A stretch of 36,029 nt of DNA from Desulfobulbaceae bacterium (GCA_008933635.1 WBUQ01000032.1:1-36029); one strand, 5' to 3'. Positions 25,655 to 35,162 are shown, counted from the stretch's first letter. Numbers and translations: made by a program. Notes: generated by a model from the sequence alone, not told the origin.

Positions 25655-27421
25655 TTATCGGCCCTCCCCGATATCCCGGTCGTCCCCGGCCAGCTGCAGG
25701 ATCCGGCGACCGTATTCCCGTTTCAGCGCGTCGAGATAGGCACGGTCCACCGCTCCCTTCCAGGTCCTGACATCATAGAACCGCTTCGGGATGTCCAGGG
25801 CATCGGGATCAAAACCGGTGGCGATGCGGGTTCGCCACCGCAGGCGGCGGATATGCTCGGCGACATCGGCAACCGATCCGGCAAGGGTCGCATAGCCGAC
25901 GGCATCCAGGCACTCGGCCAGCCGCGAATCTGTGTAGACCGAACGGGCAAAGAGACAGGCCACCATCGAGGTGAGAAATGCCCGCCCCGGCTCATCTGCG
26001 ACCAGGAAATCAACGGCCCTGCCCACATCCTTGTCGGCATGCTTCTGGTCGAAGCTGTAGGCGGCCGTGTCGAGGTGGGAATGGCGGAAACCGAGGGTCT
26101 GGGCGGCGAAAAACAGCTCGCCGGTGGCGTAGCCTGCCATCTCCTGCCCGAGGACGCAGGCGAAGTCGGCGCCACCATGGACCTCCGCCGCCCGCAGTGT
26201 CCCCATGCCGAGCAGGCGGTAGAAATCGTTGGCTCCCCGGCCGAGGAGGTCCGCCGCCCGGCAGTAGGCGGCAGCATCACCGAAGCAGAGCGGCACGACC
26301 GTCTCCCTCGCCGATACCAATCCCCGCTCCGTCGCCTCGGTGGCCCAGGCCAGCGCCACCCCGGCCGACATCGCGTCGATGCAGACCTTCTCCATGACCT
26401 CGAGGATGCGCAGGACATCGAAGGGCCGGGTCACACCCAGCATCGTCCCGGCGGCAAAGATCGGCTCGTAATCATACGGGACCTGGTGATAGTGATACCG
26501 GTTGTCGTCAGCAACCTTCTCGCGGACATAGCCGATGTGGATGCAGCCGACCGGGCAGCCGGAACACGCCCCGTTCCGGAGCAGAGTGGAATCGGCAAAG
26601 GCCTGGCCGGTCATCCCGGCGATCGCCGGGTCGCTCGTCTTCTGCAGGTTGCGCCAGGGCAGCGAACCGATGTCGTTCAGCCCCTGCAGGTTGCCGGCCG
26701 TACCCAGGCTGTAGTACTTGTGCATCATCTCGGTGGCCGTGACCTGCCGGTACACCTCCTCGAACAGTTTGCCATAGGCGCTGCCGGCCGGCTGGACGAA
26801 ATCGCCGTCACCGTGGATGACGATGCCCTTGAGGTTTTTGGCCCCCATCAGCGCCCCGGCTCCGAGCCTGCCGAAGTGGCGGTAGGAGTCGACATTGATG
26901 CAGGCCATCACCGAGCCGATCTCCCCCGCCGGCCCGATCCGGAGGATCGACCGGTGACCGGAGCCGTCCCTGAACATCCGCCGCAGCAGCTTGCCGGCGG
27001 CATCGGCATCCATGCCGGCCATGAAACCGACATCCTTGATCTCCAGTTGCCGGCCGCCGATCGCAAGACAGGAAAGCCGGGCGGCCCGGCCGGTGACGAC
27101 GAGGGCATCGAGGTCGGCAAAACGCAGAGCGAAGGCCGTCCGGCCGCCGGCATGGCTTTCGGTGTACTGGTTGTGGTAGGCCGAACGAAAGGCGCAGACC
27201 GTCTTGCTCATCAGCGGGAAATAACCGGTCAGCGGCCCGATGGCGAAGATCAGCGGCTGTTCGGGGGCATCCCAGGGCAGATCGTTGCGGCCATAGCGAC
27301 CATAGAGCAGGGCTGCCAGGCCGCTTCCCCCGGCCACCTGGCTGCGGCCGTCCAATCGTTCGATCCGCCCCTTCCCGCCTGTCAGATCGACGCAGAGCAC
27401 CCTGAATTCGTCCCGGATCAT
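25655..27421 (-). CDS. aor: Aldehyde:ferredoxin oxidoreductase (tungsten/molybdopterin AOR family)
   Basis: The enzyme oxidises aldehydes to carboxylic acids with ferredoxin, or in reverse reduces acids, using a tungsten (or molybdenum) bis-pterin cofactor and one [4Fe-4S] cluster. The 588-residue length is close to the usual 600. Cluster ligands are Cys286, Cys289 and Cys293 (CSGCPVGC) plus Cys489 (MVACLF), matching the family's 2-3 spacing and late fourth cysteine. The N-terminal pterin-binding segments GGSGLAALL and RLGAGALMGAKNLKGI near 180-200 are clear. The start ATG overlaps the stop of the ferredoxin gene (ATGA), so the redox partner is made with it. Substrate is unknown. Members acting on other compounds exist (for example benzoyl-CoA or formaldehyde types), and specificity is not readable here. 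Confidence 0.93.
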   Translation of the reverse strand: MIRDEFRVLCVDLTGGKGRIERLDGRSQVAGGSGLAALLYGRYGRNDLPWDAPEQPLIFAIGPLTGYFPLMSKTVCAFRSAYHNQYTESHAGGRTAFALRFADLDALVVTGRAARLSCLAIGGRQLEIKDVGFMAGMDADAAGKLLRRMFRDGSGHRSILRIGPAGEIGSVMACINVDSYRHFGRLGAGALMGAKNLKGIVIHGDGDFVQPAGSAYGKLFEEVYRQVTATEMMHKYYSLGTAGNLQGLNDIGSLPWRNLQKTSDPAIAGMTGQAFADSTLLRNGACSGCPVGCIHIGYVREKVADDNRYHYHQVPYDYEPIFAAGTMLGVTRPFDVLRILEVMEKVCIDAMSAGVALAWATEATERGLVSARETVVPLCFGDAAAYCRAADLLGRGANDFYRLLGMGTLRAAEVHGGADFACVLGQEMAGYATGELFFAAQTLGFRHSHLDTAAYSFDQKHADKDVGRAVDFLVADEPGRAFLTSMVACLFARSVYTDSRLAECLDAVGYATLAGSVADVAEHIRRLRWRTRIATGFDPDALDIPKRFYDVRTWKGAVDRAYLDALKREYGRRILQLAGDDRDIGEGR

Positions 27422-27840
27422 CGGCTCGCCTCCAGAATCCCTGCCATGTCAGCCAGTTCGAGACAGTCCTGGGGGCAGAAGGCAACACAGCGGCCACAGT
27501 GAATGCAGACGAAGACCTCGCCATCCGGGTTGCGGCAGACGGCATCCACCGGACAGGCGGCCACGCACTGGCCGCAGCGGATGCACAGTTTCTTCCTGAC
27601 CACCACACCGCCGCCCCGGCGCTGGCTGAAGGCGCCGGTGGGACAGGCGGCAACGCAGGGGGCCGGGTCGCAGGCCAGACAGTGCACCGCCGCAAAGCCG
27701 GTCGACAGTCCCCCGGCGGAATGGATCCGTATCCCGGCGCAGCTCCAGGAAATCCGCTGGTGGATCAGTCTGGCGCAGGCCAGTGAGCACGAATGGCAGC
27801 CGATGCACTGGTCCATCCGCGGGGCGGTGAGTTGCTTCAT
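27418..27840 (-). CDS. Polyferredoxin with four predicted [4Fe-4S] clusters, partner of AOR
   Basis: The 140-residue soluble protein has four cysteine clusters: CIGCHSCSLAC at the start, CLACDPAPCVAAC, CIRCGQCVAAC and CIHCGRCVAFC, each followed or paired so that four cubane clusters can form (the DMSO-reductase electron-subunit type). It would carry electrons between the oxidoreductase and the cell's ferredoxin pool or a quinone-linked complex. The stop overlaps the AOR start, which is strong evidence of partnership. AAGG lies 8 nt before the ATG. No signal peptide is present, consistent with a cytoplasmic AOR. Confidence 0.92.
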   Translation of the reverse strand: MKQLTAPRMDQCIGCHSCSLACARLIHQRISWSCAGIRIHSAGGLSTGFAAVHCLACDPAPCVAACPTGAFSQRRGGGVVVRKKLCIRCGQCVAACPVDAVCRNPDGEVFVCIHCGRCVAFCPQDCLELADMAGILEASR

Positions 27841-27920
27841 GACATTACCTTCTCCCTTGCTGTTCCCGTTCCAGTCCCTTGCAAAACATCATCCTCCATG
27901 GGCCGTGACCTTGTTCCATC

Positions 27921-27949
27921 AGCATATGCAAAGCCATGGGAGAAAGCAA
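27921..27949 (-). promoter_or_regulatory. Promoter candidate for the ferredoxin-AOR-kinase genes
   Basis: On the minus strand TTGCTT (27944-27949) and TATGCT (27921-27926) are 17 bp apart, about 81 bp before the ferredoxin ATG. Spacing is optimal and boxes are moderate. Confidence 0.4.
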
Positions 27950-28034
27950 GAAACGCCCCCGCCGCCCACCGGCCCGATCAGCCATGCTGCTGGGCAAACG
28001 CTTTGTCTTTCCAAAGTTTTTTGCATGAATCCAT

Positions 28035-28063
28035 TTGACATCGGTGACGTCTTTCTTTATCAA
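28035..28063 (+). promoter_or_regulatory. Sigma70-type promoter for the lytic transglycosylase
   Basis: A perfect TTGACA (28035-28040) and TATCAA (28058-28063) are exactly 17 bp apart. Transcription would start near 28070, which rules out the upstream in-frame ATG codons at 28025 and 28070 and supports the GTG at 28103 with its GGAGG. Confidence 0.58.
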
Positions 28064-28102
28064 TGCGGGATGAGATGTCCCACCATACGTGGAGGTTCGA
28101 CC

Positions 28103-30004
28103 GTGCCAAGAATCATCCCCTGTCCGCCTGCCCTCGTCCTGCTGGCCTTCCTGCTGGCCCTGCTTGCCGGTGCCGCCTCCGCCGCCGCCGAGATTGTCAA
28201 GCTGCCGGTCACCATCGACTACCCCCTGCTCCAGAATCTGATCATCAACAAGGCCTTCCGCGAGGGCAACGAATCGGTCGTGCTGGCCAGTGAAGGGGAC
28301 GGCTGTATCCACTTGGCCCTTTCCCATCCGCGGGTCAGCGAGGAAAACGGTTTCATCCGCATGGAAACCGAGATCACCGCCCACGCCGGCACCCCGCTCG
28401 CTTCCGAATGCATGATGCCGGTCGCCTGGAAAGGCTACCTGGTCCTCTACCAGCGACCGGTCATCGACAACCGGACCTGGCAGCTGTCGTTCAAGAGTTA
28501 CCGTTCCGGCCTGTTCAACAGCAATCGCCAGCCGGTCAAGATTGCCGGCCTGCTCTGGCAGCTCATCGAATCCCATGTCTTCGCCTACCTCGATTCGATT
28601 ACGATTGATCTGGCCCCCCCCGTCAACAGCCTCAAGGAATTCCTCTTCCCCCTGTTCCCGCCGCAGGTGCAGCAGCAGACCCAGGCAATGCTCGACAGCC
28701 TGCGTACCGGCGAGCCGGGGATCACACCAAAGGCGGTGACCATCGAAATCCTGGCCGACGTCCGCGAGACCTACAAGCCTGACGACACCCGACTCACCGA
28801 GACCCTGAGCGGCAAGGAGCTGGAGGAAGTGGTCGCGGTCTGGGAAAACTGGGACGCCCTGCTCAGCTTCATGATCGCGACGATGGCCAAGGATGTGCTG
28901 AGCCCCGAGGAACGCCAGACCCTGATGGATGTGCTGCTGGAAACCCGCTACGCCTTTCTCGACAGCCTCGGCAACCAGTCGGTCACCCACGACTTCGTCC
29001 GGATCCAGTTCGCCAGCGCCTGGCGCCAGCTGGAACCGATCTTCCGCAACCACCTCACCCCGGATGCCTCGCAGCAGAAGCTCGGTTATCTCGCCTTTTT
29101 CACTGCCGCCGACGCCCTGACCGTGCTTGACGGCCTCGGCCCGACATTCGGTATCGAGGTCAGCCGCAACGGCCTGATCCGCCTGGCCCGGATGCTCAGC
29201 AGCGACCCGAACATCCTGCGCTACGGCCCCGGTGTCAATCCGAGCCTGCAGCAACTGTTCGAAGTCGACCCGGAACCGGTGCAGGCCCCGGAGCAACCGG
29301 ATCCTCCTCCCGAAAGCGAATTTCTCGAGGAGGATCTCCCGCCTCCGCCACCGCCGGATCCGCTGTCGCAGATCCTGGACTTCTTCTGTGCGCCTCTCCA
29401 TGCCGCCGAAGCCGCCAGTATCGAGGAAATCCGCCGGTGGAAGGTTCCGAACGGCAGAATCGACATCTATGTGAAAAGGGTGGTGCAGCTGCTCAAGGCC
29501 CAGGCCCAGACCACAGCCAGGGAGAAGAAGGTTCCGCCTTCCTTCCGCTCCTACTACCGCCTGATGATCCCGGCTATGGCATGGCAGGAAAGCTGCTTCC
29601 GTCAGTATGTGGTCCGCGACAACAAGCTGACCTACCTGCTGTCCTACAACAACAGCTCGGTCGGCCTGATGCAGGTCAACACCCGGGTCTGGCGCGGCGT
29701 CTACAATCTCGAGCGCCTGCGCTGGGATATACGCTACAACGCCGCCGCCGGGTGCGAGATCGCCACCCTTTACCTGAAGGATTATGCCCTGCGGGAACGA
29801 AAGGGCGAGAAGAAGCCGGACAACGAGACGATCGTCCAACTCGTCTATGCCATGTATAACGGCGGACCGGCCCAGTACAAGAAATACCTCGAGCGGAAGC
29901 GGACGGGCAGGCTGTACAGCAGCGACAAACTCTTCCAGGAAAAATACGAGTGGGTCTCCGCGGCCGACTGGAGCAAGATCAACAAGTGCCTGATCGGCGG
30001 CTAG
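28103..30004 (+). CDS. Exported lytic transglycosylase with a long unrecognised N-terminal region
   Basis: The 633-residue protein begins at GTG with GGAGG 7 nt upstream (28091-28095). It then has a clean signal peptide (MPRIIP, long leucine/alanine core, ASA cleavage). Residues about 28-385 have no motif I recognise. A proline- and glutamate-rich linker (about 390-425, with six prolines in a row) leads to an SLT-type transglycosylase domain: the catalytic glutamate is Glu496 in AWQESCFR, with SSVGLMQVN and AMYNGGPAQY downstream. It would cleave peptidoglycan glycan strands in the periplasm. It lies divergent from the AOR unit and convergent to the BMP transporter operon. The open frame extends to 27503, but the promoter excludes those starts. 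Confidence 0.85.
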   Translation: MPRIIPCPPALVLLAFLLALLAGAASAAAEIVKLPVTIDYPLLQNLIINKAFREGNESVVLASEGDGCIHLALSHPRVSEENGFIRMETEITAHAGTPLASECMMPVAWKGYLVLYQRPVIDNRTWQLSFKSYRSGLFNSNRQPVKIAGLLWQLIESHVFAYLDSITIDLAPPVNSLKEFLFPLFPPQVQQQTQAMLDSLRTGEPGITPKAVTIEILADVRETYKPDDTRLTETLSGKELEEVVAVWENWDALLSFMIATMAKDVLSPEERQTLMDVLLETRYAFLDSLGNQSVTHDFVRIQFASAWRQLEPIFRNHLTPDASQQKLGYLAFFTAADALTVLDGLGPTFGIEVSRNGLIRLARMLSSDPNILRYGPGVNPSLQQLFEVDPEPVQAPEQPDPPPESEFLEEDLPPPPPPDPLSQILDFFCAPLHAAEAASIEEIRRWKVPNGRIDIYVKRVVQLLKAQAQTTAREKKVPPSFRSYYRLMIPAMAWQESCFRQYVVRDNKLTYLLSYNNSSVGLMQVNTRVWRGVYNLERLRWDIRYNAAAGCEIATLYLKDYALRERKGEKKPDNETIVQLVYAMYNGGPAQYKKYLERKRTGRLYSSDKLFQEKYEWVSAADWSKINKCLIGG

Positions 30005-30023
30005 GTCCGGTCAGGCGGACCTA
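30002..30023. terminator. Hairpin between convergent transglycosylase and ABC ATPase genes
   Basis: TAGGTCCG (30002-30009) and CGGACCTA (30016-30023) form a perfect 8-bp stem with a 6-nt loop. The stem includes the transglycosylase stop codon. No T-run follows on either strand. It is a possible two-way terminator or 3'-end protector. Confidence 0.45.
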
Positions 30024-30042
30024 ACGCCCCGGCAGGGTGCCT

Positions 30043-31539
30043 TCATACATCCGGTTCCAGTCCGGCCATCATCTGGGGGATACGGGCGACATATTCGCCG
30101 TCATCGGTGGAAAAGGTCGCGACGATCCGGCCCTCGAACATCACCGCGATGCGGTCCGACAATGCCATGGCCTCGGCGAGATCGCCGGTCACCAGCAGGA
30201 TGCCGGCCTGCTCCCTGGCCTCGAGCAGCAGCTTCCAGACATCCTCGGTGGCGGCAATGTCGAGCCCCTGGGTGGGCTGTTCGGCGACGATCAGCCGCGG
30301 CTTGCGGTAGAATTCGCGGGCCAGCACCATCTTCTGCAGGTTGCCGCCGGACAGCTGCCAGGCCAGCGCCTGCAGGTTGGGCGGCCGGATGTCGAAGTCA
30401 CGGATCAGCCGGGCTGCCTTCTCGTCCGCCAGAGCACGCTGCAGCCAGGGGCCGCGGACGAATCCGCCGCGGGTCGTCAGCAGGAAGTTGTCCAGCAGGT
30501 CCAGCCCCTGGCAGGTGGCCAGGCCCTGCCGGTCCTCCGGGATATAACTCAGCGCCAGATCCCATTGCTGGTCTGCGAAAAATTTCCGCCACTCCATGCC
30601 GAGCAGGCGGATGGTGCCGGCCGGCGGCGGGCAGAGACCGCAGATCATCTCCACCAGCGGTTTCTGGCCGTTGCCCGCCACCCCGACGATGCCGAGGATC
30701 TCGCCCTGCCGCAGCTCCAGATCGACGGCATGGAGGCCGGCGCCGTCCAGCTGTTCCGCCTTGAGCACGATCTGCCGCGGTTCGAGCGGCTGCCGGTCGA
30801 CCTGCAGCAGCACCTCCCGGCCCACCATCCGCTCGGCCAGCTCGGCCGAGGAAGAGACGGCCGCCGCCGCAACCCGGTCCACCACCTCTCCCCGCCGGAG
30901 GATGGCAATGCTGTCGGCGATTGCCATCACCTCCTCCAGCTTGTGGCTGATGAAGACAATGGCCTTGCCCTGCCCGACCATCAGCTTCATCGTGGCGAAC
31001 AGGTTCTCGGCCTCGTGCGGGGTCAGGACCGCGGTCGGTTCGTCGAAAATCAGGATCCGGCTCCGGCGGTGCAGCAGCTTGAGGATCTCGACCTGCTGCT
31101 TTTCGCCCATCGACAGGCTGCCGATCCGTGCCGCCGGGTCGACCTTCATGCCGTACTGGGCTGCGAGGTCCCGGACCTCCTCGTGGATCTTCGGCCAGCT
31201 CAGCCACATGCCGCCGGCATGGCCGAGCTGGATATTCTCGGCAACGGTCATCGCCTCCACCAGCTTGAAGTGCTGATAGACCATGCCGATGCCGGCGCCG
31301 ATCGCCCTGTCGGTGGTCGACAGCACGATCGGCGAACCCTGAAGAAATATCGTGCCGCTGTCCGGCTGCAGCTGTCCGGCGAGGATCGACATCAGCGTCG
31401 ACTTGCCGGCTCCGTTCTCGCCGAGCAGGGCAAGGATCCTGCCCTCCTCGATATCGAGGGTGATATCGCGGTTGGCATGGACATCGCCGAAGGATTTCGA
31501 AATCCCCGCAAGGCGGATCAGCGGCGGCTGGCCGGTCAT
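30043..31539 (-). CDS. BMP-type nucleoside/nucleobase ABC transporter ATP-binding protein (two ABC domains)
   Basis: The 498-residue protein contains two ABC modules, like sugar and nucleoside importers of this class. The first has a full Walker A (GENGAGKST), signature SLSMGEKQQ and Walker [13 protein letters not shown], and the His-switch ISHKL. The second is degenerate, with [10 protein letters not shown] in place of Walker A and AEQPTQGLD in place of Walker B, but keeps the LSGGNLQK signature. That asymmetry is normal for the family. Its ATG overlaps the stop of gpt (ATGA). It is the last gene of the minus-strand transporter operon. The BMP-class permeases and binding protein upstream point to nucleosides or purine bases rather than sugars. 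Confidence 0.92.
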   Translation of the reverse strand: MTGQPPLIRLAGISKSFGDVHANRDITLDIEEGRILALLGENGAGKSTLMSILAGQLQPDSGTIFLQGSPIVLSTTDRAIGAGIGMVYQHFKLVEAMTVAENIQLGHAGGMWLSWPKIHEEVRDLAAQYGMKVDPAARIGSLSMGEKQQVEILKLLHRRSRILIFDEPTAVLTPHEAENLFATMKLMVGQGKAIVFISHKLEEVMAIADSIAILRRGEVVDRVAAAAVSSSAELAERMVGREVLLQVDRQPLEPRQIVLKAEQLDGAGLHAVDLELRQGEILGIVGVAGNGQKPLVEMICGLCPPPAGTIRLLGMEWRKFFADQQWDLALSYIPEDRQGLATCQGLDLLDNFLLTTRGGFVRGPWLQRALADEKAARLIRDFDIRPPNLQALAWQLSGGNLQKMVLAREFYRKPRLIVAEQPTQGLDIAATEDVWKLLLEAREQAGILLVTGDLAEAMALSDRIAVMFEGRIVATFSTDDGEYVARIPQMMAGLEPDV

Positions 31540-32030
31540 CTGTCGGTCCGGTCCAGGCCTGCCAGCGGCGTGACGAACTGCGATTCGGTATCCCAGGGGA
31601 AGAGGATCCAGGTGTCCTGGCTGACCTCGGTGATGAAGGTGTCGACCTGGGGCCGGCCAGCCGGCTTGGCATAGACCGTGGCGAAGTGGGCCTTGGGCAC
31701 CATCTGCTTGACGATGGTGGCGGTACGGCCGGTGTCGACCAGATCGTCTATCAGCAGCCAGCCTTCGCCGTCCCCGTCGAATTTCTTCAGCACGTCGGCA
31801 TCGCCCTTCTTGTCCTTCCAGTCATAGCTCGACACGCAGATGGTGTCCACCAGGTGGATATCGAGCTCCCTGGCGATGATCGCGGCCGGGACCAGGCCGC
31901 CGCGGGTGATGGCGATGATACCCTTGAAATAGTCCTGGTTGAGCAGACGCCAGGCCAGGGCCTTCGAGTCGCGGTGCAGCTGGTCCCAGGATATCGGGTA
32001 GGTCTTGCGGTATTTGCTGTTGGTCGACAT
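31536..32030 (-). CDS. gpt: Xanthine-guanine phosphoribosyltransferase
   Basis: The enzyme converts xanthine or guanine (and more weakly hypoxanthine) plus PRPP to the nucleotide. The 164-residue protein closely follows the enterobacterial Gpt pattern: [20 protein letters not shown] near 37-56, [13 protein letters not shown], the PRPP-binding loop [13 protein letters not shown] near 92-104, [15 protein letters not shown], and DTWILFPWD near the C-terminus. ATG 32030 follows GGGAG 6 nt upstream. The frame is open much further, but into the permease gene. The gene sits 53 bp after one permease and overlaps the ATPase start by 4 bp, so it is part of the transporter operon. Imported purine bases could be trapped as nucleotides on entry. 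Confidence 0.92.
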   Translation of the reverse strand: MSTNSKYRKTYPISWDQLHRDSKALAWRLLNQDYFKGIIAITRGGLVPAAIIARELDIHLVDTICVSSYDWKDKKGDADVLKKFDGDGEGWLLIDDLVDTGRTATIVKQMVPKAHFATVYAKPAGRPQVDTFITEVSQDTWILFPWDTESQFVTPLAGLDRTDR

Positions 32031-32083
32031 GGGTGCTCCCTCTCTAAATTGATACGTATTGCCGTTGACAATGGATCTCGCCG

Positions 32084-33007
32084 CTAATCGGCCGGCTCGA
32101 CATTGACCCCCAGCGCCGCCGGGGCCTCGCTCATCCCGCGCCGCCATGAGGACAGTACCAGAACGATCACGGTCAGGGCATAGGGCAGCATCAGCAGCAG
32201 CGATGACGGCAACTGGGTGCCGGAGGCCTGCAGGCGCAGCTGCAGAGCCATGATGCCGCCGAAGAGATAGGCGCCGAAAACGGCCCGCCCCGGCCGCCAG
32301 AAGGCGAAAATGACCAGAGCCACGGCGATCCAGCCCCGGCCGCCGGTCAGATTGTTGGTCCACAGATGGGTATAGGCCAGCGACAGATAGGCGCCGCCCA
32401 ACCCCATGAAAAATCCGCCCATCAGAATACCCCACCAGCGATGGCCGTCGACGTCGAGACCGGCGGCCGTTGCCGCCGCCGGATATTCCCCGGCCGCCCG
32501 CAGGCACAATCCCGGCCTGGTCCGCATCAGCAGCAGCCACATCAGCGGCGGAATGAGATAGGTGAGATAGACCAGCGGGTCGTGGTTGAAGAAAATCGGC
32601 CCCAGGATCGGTATGCCGCTCAGCACGGGCAACGCCACCGGCGAAAAGCCGGGCGCCGTCTGACCGACATAGCCGGTGCCGAGATAGTCGGCGAGGCCGG
32701 TGCCGAGGATGGCCAGCGCCAGGCCGGAAACCACCTGATTGCCCTTGAACCACAGACAGACGACGCCATGGATCGCCGAGGCCAGGGTGCCGGCCAGGCC
32801 GGCGGCGACAAAGGCCAGGACCGGGTTGCCGGTGGTCAGGGCGACCACGAAAGCGGTCAGGGCTCCGATGATCATCACTCCCTCTACGCCGAGGTTGAGC
32901 ACACCGGATTTCTCGGTGAAGATCTCGCCCAGGGTCGCGTAGAGGATCGGCGTGCCGGACTGGACGGCCGCTGCCAGCAGGGGGACGATGATCGCCAGCT
33001 CCATCAT
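32084..33007 (-). CDS. BMP-type ABC transporter permease (second, NupQ/YufQ-like)
   Basis: The 307-residue membrane protein has about 9 hydrophobic segments, starting with [19 protein letters not shown]. The motif [19 protein letters not shown] near 25-43 is the signature of this permease class. Other family stretches are [14 protein letters not shown] and [14 protein letters not shown], the second close to the ATPase-contact region. It would pair with the preceding permease to form the channel. Its start overlaps the stop of that gene (ATGA). Gpt follows it 53 bp later. Confidence 0.94.
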   Translation of the reverse strand: MMELAIIVPLLAAAVQSGTPILYATLGEIFTEKSGVLNLGVEGVMIIGALTAFVVALTTGNPVLAFVAAGLAGTLASAIHGVVCLWFKGNQVVSGLALAILGTGLADYLGTGYVGQTAPGFSPVALPVLSGIPILGPIFFNHDPLVYLTYLIPPLMWLLLMRTRPGLCLRAAGEYPAAATAAGLDVDGHRWWGILMGGFFMGLGGAYLSLAYTHLWTNNLTGGRGWIAVALVIFAFWRPGRAVFGAYLFGGIMALQLRLQASGTQLPSSLLLMLPYALTVIVLVLSSWRRGMSEAPAALGVNVEPAD

Positions 33008-34065
33008 GCCCTCCTCACGGAAAATCGGTACAGGTTGAAGAAGCCGCCGGCCAGGACGGTGAGCAGGATCAGACCCTCCAGGATGCCGCCGAAGGCGGCC
33101 GGCACCTGCAGATCGAGCTGCAGGTTCTCCACCCCGACCCGCAGTCCGGCCAGCAGAAAAGAGGCGACACCGATCGCCAGGGGATTGAGCCGGGCCAGCC
33201 AGGCAACGACGATGGCAGTATAGCCGTAACCGACCATGATGGTTGGCTGCAGGCGGTTGATGGTGGCGGAGGCCTCGAGAAATCCCGCCCAGCCGGCCAG
33301 CGCCCCGCTGATCACCATCACCAGCACCACCAGCCGGTCATAGGGGATGCCGGCATAGCGGGCAGCCCGGACGCTGTCGCCAGCCGCCTTCAGTTCATAG
33401 CCGAGGCGGGTAAACCGGATGAAAACCCAGACCGCTGTCCCGAGGACCAGGCAATGGGCCAACCCCCAGTTGACGCCGGTGGTCCCGATCCGGCCGACCA
33501 CTGCCTGGGGCGAGAACTCGCTGGTCATCGGAAAGCCGAAGCTGGTCGGGTCCTTCCATACGCCGTAGACCAGGTAATCGAGGAAGAGGATGGCGATATA
33601 GTTCAGCATCAGGGTGACGATGATCTCGTTGGTCCTGAAATGCTGGCGCAGGATGGCAGGCACCATCCCCCACAGACCGCCGGCCAGGACCGCCATGGCA
33701 ATCATCGCCGGCAGCATGAACGGCGACGGCAGACCGGGGAAGGTGAGCGCCACCCAGCTGGCGCCGACGGCGCCGAGGGCGAACTGCCCCTCCGCGCCGA
33801 TATTCCACACCTGCAGCCGGAAGGCCACCGCCACCCCGAGAGAACAGAGAAATATCGGGATGGCCTTGACCAGGCAGTCCTCGATGGCGAAACGGGAGCC
33901 ATAGGCCCCCTTGAACAGAACGGCAAGTCCGTCGAGCGGCGGCGTCCCCCCCAGCGCGAGCAGCAGTCCGCTCAGCGCCAGCGACAGGGCGACGGCCGCC
34001 GTTAAAACAAGAAAGGAGCTCCAACCGCGGGGCTCCTTTCTCTTGGTGATCCGAATCCGGAACAT
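33004..34065 (-). CDS. BMP-type ABC transporter permease (first, NupP/YufP-like)
   Basis: The 353-residue membrane protein has a basic N-terminus ([10 protein letters not shown]) and about 10 hydrophobic segments. Family stretches include [21 protein letters not shown] near 80-100, [20 protein letters not shown], which is the conserved loop facing the ATPase, and [18 protein letters not shown]. It overlaps the second permease by 4 bp and follows the binding protein after 35 bp. The start ATG has only a weak ribosome-binding site, so translation may depend on coupling to the binding protein gene. Confidence 0.94.
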   Translation of the reverse strand: MFRIRITKRKEPRGWSSFLVLTAAVALSLALSGLLLALGGTPPLDGLAVLFKGAYGSRFAIEDCLVKAIPIFLCSLGVAVAFRLQVWNIGAEGQFALGAVGASWVALTFPGLPSPFMLPAMIAMAVLAGGLWGMVPAILRQHFRTNEIIVTLMLNYIAILFLDYLVYGVWKDPTSFGFPMTSEFSPQAVVGRIGTTGVNWGLAHCLVLGTAVWVFIRFTRLGYELKAAGDSVRAARYAGIPYDRLVVLVMVISGALAGWAGFLEASATINRLQPTIMVGYGYTAIVVAWLARLNPLAIGVASFLLAGLRVGVENLQLDLQVPAAFGGILEGLILLTVLAGGFFNLYRFSVRRA

Positions 34066-34100
34066 CCGATATCCGTAACGGGTTTTGGGGAATTGCTGTC

Positions 34101-35162
34101 TTATTCGGTGGTGCCGACCACGCCCTGCACGAACCAGGTCATGCCCAGCAGGTCCGCATCGGGAGCGACAACCCCCTCGGCGATCTTGATTTCTCCCTTC
34201 TGGTCCTTGACCGGACCGACGAAAATCTTGTTGTTGCCGGCGATGATGTCGGCCTTGGCCGCCATGACCTTATCCTGCAGTTCTTTGGGGACCATCGCTC
34301 CGAACGGGGCGAGATCGACGATGCCGGTTTCCATTCCCGGCCAGACTGACTCGGCCTTCCAGGTTCCCTTCTGGACCTGTTCGACAACATTCTTGTAGAA
34401 CGGCGCCCAGTTCCAGACCGGCGCGGTGAGGTGGGCCTTCGGGGCGAAGGCGCTCATGTCGGAGTTATATCCGATGGAATAGACACCCTTCTCCTGGGCG
34501 GCTTCCTGCGGTCCGGGGGAATCCTGATGCTGGGCGATGACGTCGGCGCCGACGTCGAGCAGGGATTTGGCGGCTTCCTTCTCGGTGGCCGGGTCATACC
34601 AGGTCTTGGTCCAGACCACCCGGACGGTGGCCTCGGGATTGACCGCCTGGACGCCCAGCGCGAAGGCGTTGATGCCGCGGATGACCTCCGGGATCGGAAA
34701 GGCGGCGACATAGCCGATGGTCTTGCTCTTGGTCATGCCGCCGGCGACCATGCCGGAGAGATAGCGGGCCTGGTACATGCGGCCGAAGTAGTTGCCCATG
34801 TTGTCGGCCATCTTGAAGCCGGAGCAGTGCATGAACTTGGCATCGGGAAACTGCTTGGCGACCTTCAGCATCGGGTCCATGTAGCCGAAACTGGTGGCGA
34901 AGATCAGGTCATACCCTTTCCGTGCCATGTTCTGCATGACCCGCTCGGAGTCAGGCCCTTCGGCGACCGCCTCGACATACGAGGTCTTGACCCCGGCCAT
35001 CCCGTCAAGCCCTTTGCGTCCCTGGTCATGGGCGTAGGACCAGCCGGCATCGCCGATCGGCGAGACATAGATGAAACCAACATTCAACTCTTTTTCCGCC
35101 GCCTGCACGGTGGAACAACACAGACACAGCAGCACTACGGCGAGGGCTCTCAGCACGCGCAT
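34101..35162 (-). CDS. BMP-family (PnrA-like) periplasmic binding protein
   Basis: This is the exported receptor of the transporter. From the chosen ATG it has 353 residues with a signal peptide (MRVLRALAVVLLCLCC, cleavage near VQA-AE). The adjacent cysteines make a lipoprotein form possible, but no clear lipobox cuts there. The mature protein has the BMP pattern: VGFIYVSPIGDAGWSYAHDQGR near the N-terminus, YDLIFATSFGYMDP, and GADVIAQHQDSPGPQEAAQEKG, where ligand contacts lie. The frame has an earlier ATG at 35177, but GGAGG lies between the two and only serves 35162 (8 nt). BMP proteins usually bind nucleosides. The gpt gene in the operon favours a purine ligand. Confidence 0.93.
   Translation of the reverse strand: MRVLRALAVVLLCLCCSTVQAAEKELNVGFIYVSPIGDAGWSYAHDQGRKGLDGMAGVKTSYVEAVAEGPDSERVMQNMARKGYDLIFATSFGYMDPMLKVAKQFPDAKFMHCSGFKMADNMGNYFGRMYQARYLSGMVAGGMTKSKTIGYVAAFPIPEVIRGINAFALGVQAVNPEATVRVVWTKTWYDPATEKEAAKSLLDVGADVIAQHQDSPGPQEAAQEKGVYSIGYNSDMSAFAPKAHLTAPVWNWAPFYKNVVEQVQKGTWKAESVWPGMETGIVDLAPFGAMVPKELQDKVMAAKADIIAGNNKIFVGPVKDQKGEIKIAEGVVAPDADLLGMTWFVQGVVGTTE

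Noticed and set aside
27503-28102. Upstream extension of the transglycosylase frame, including ATGs at 28025 and 28070
   Set aside because: It runs antisense to the ferredoxin gene and lies before or at the predicted transcription start. The GTG at 28103 has GGAGG and directly begins a signal peptide.
30645-31539. Possibility that the degenerate second ABC half means a decayed ATPase
   Set aside because: An imperfect second nucleotide site is normal for double-ABC proteins of the sugar/nucleoside class, and the first site is intact.
32031-32753. Upstream extension of the gpt frame
   Set aside because: It lies inside the permease gene in another frame with arginine- and glycine-rich low-quality sequence. 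Gpt homology starts at the ATG at 32030.
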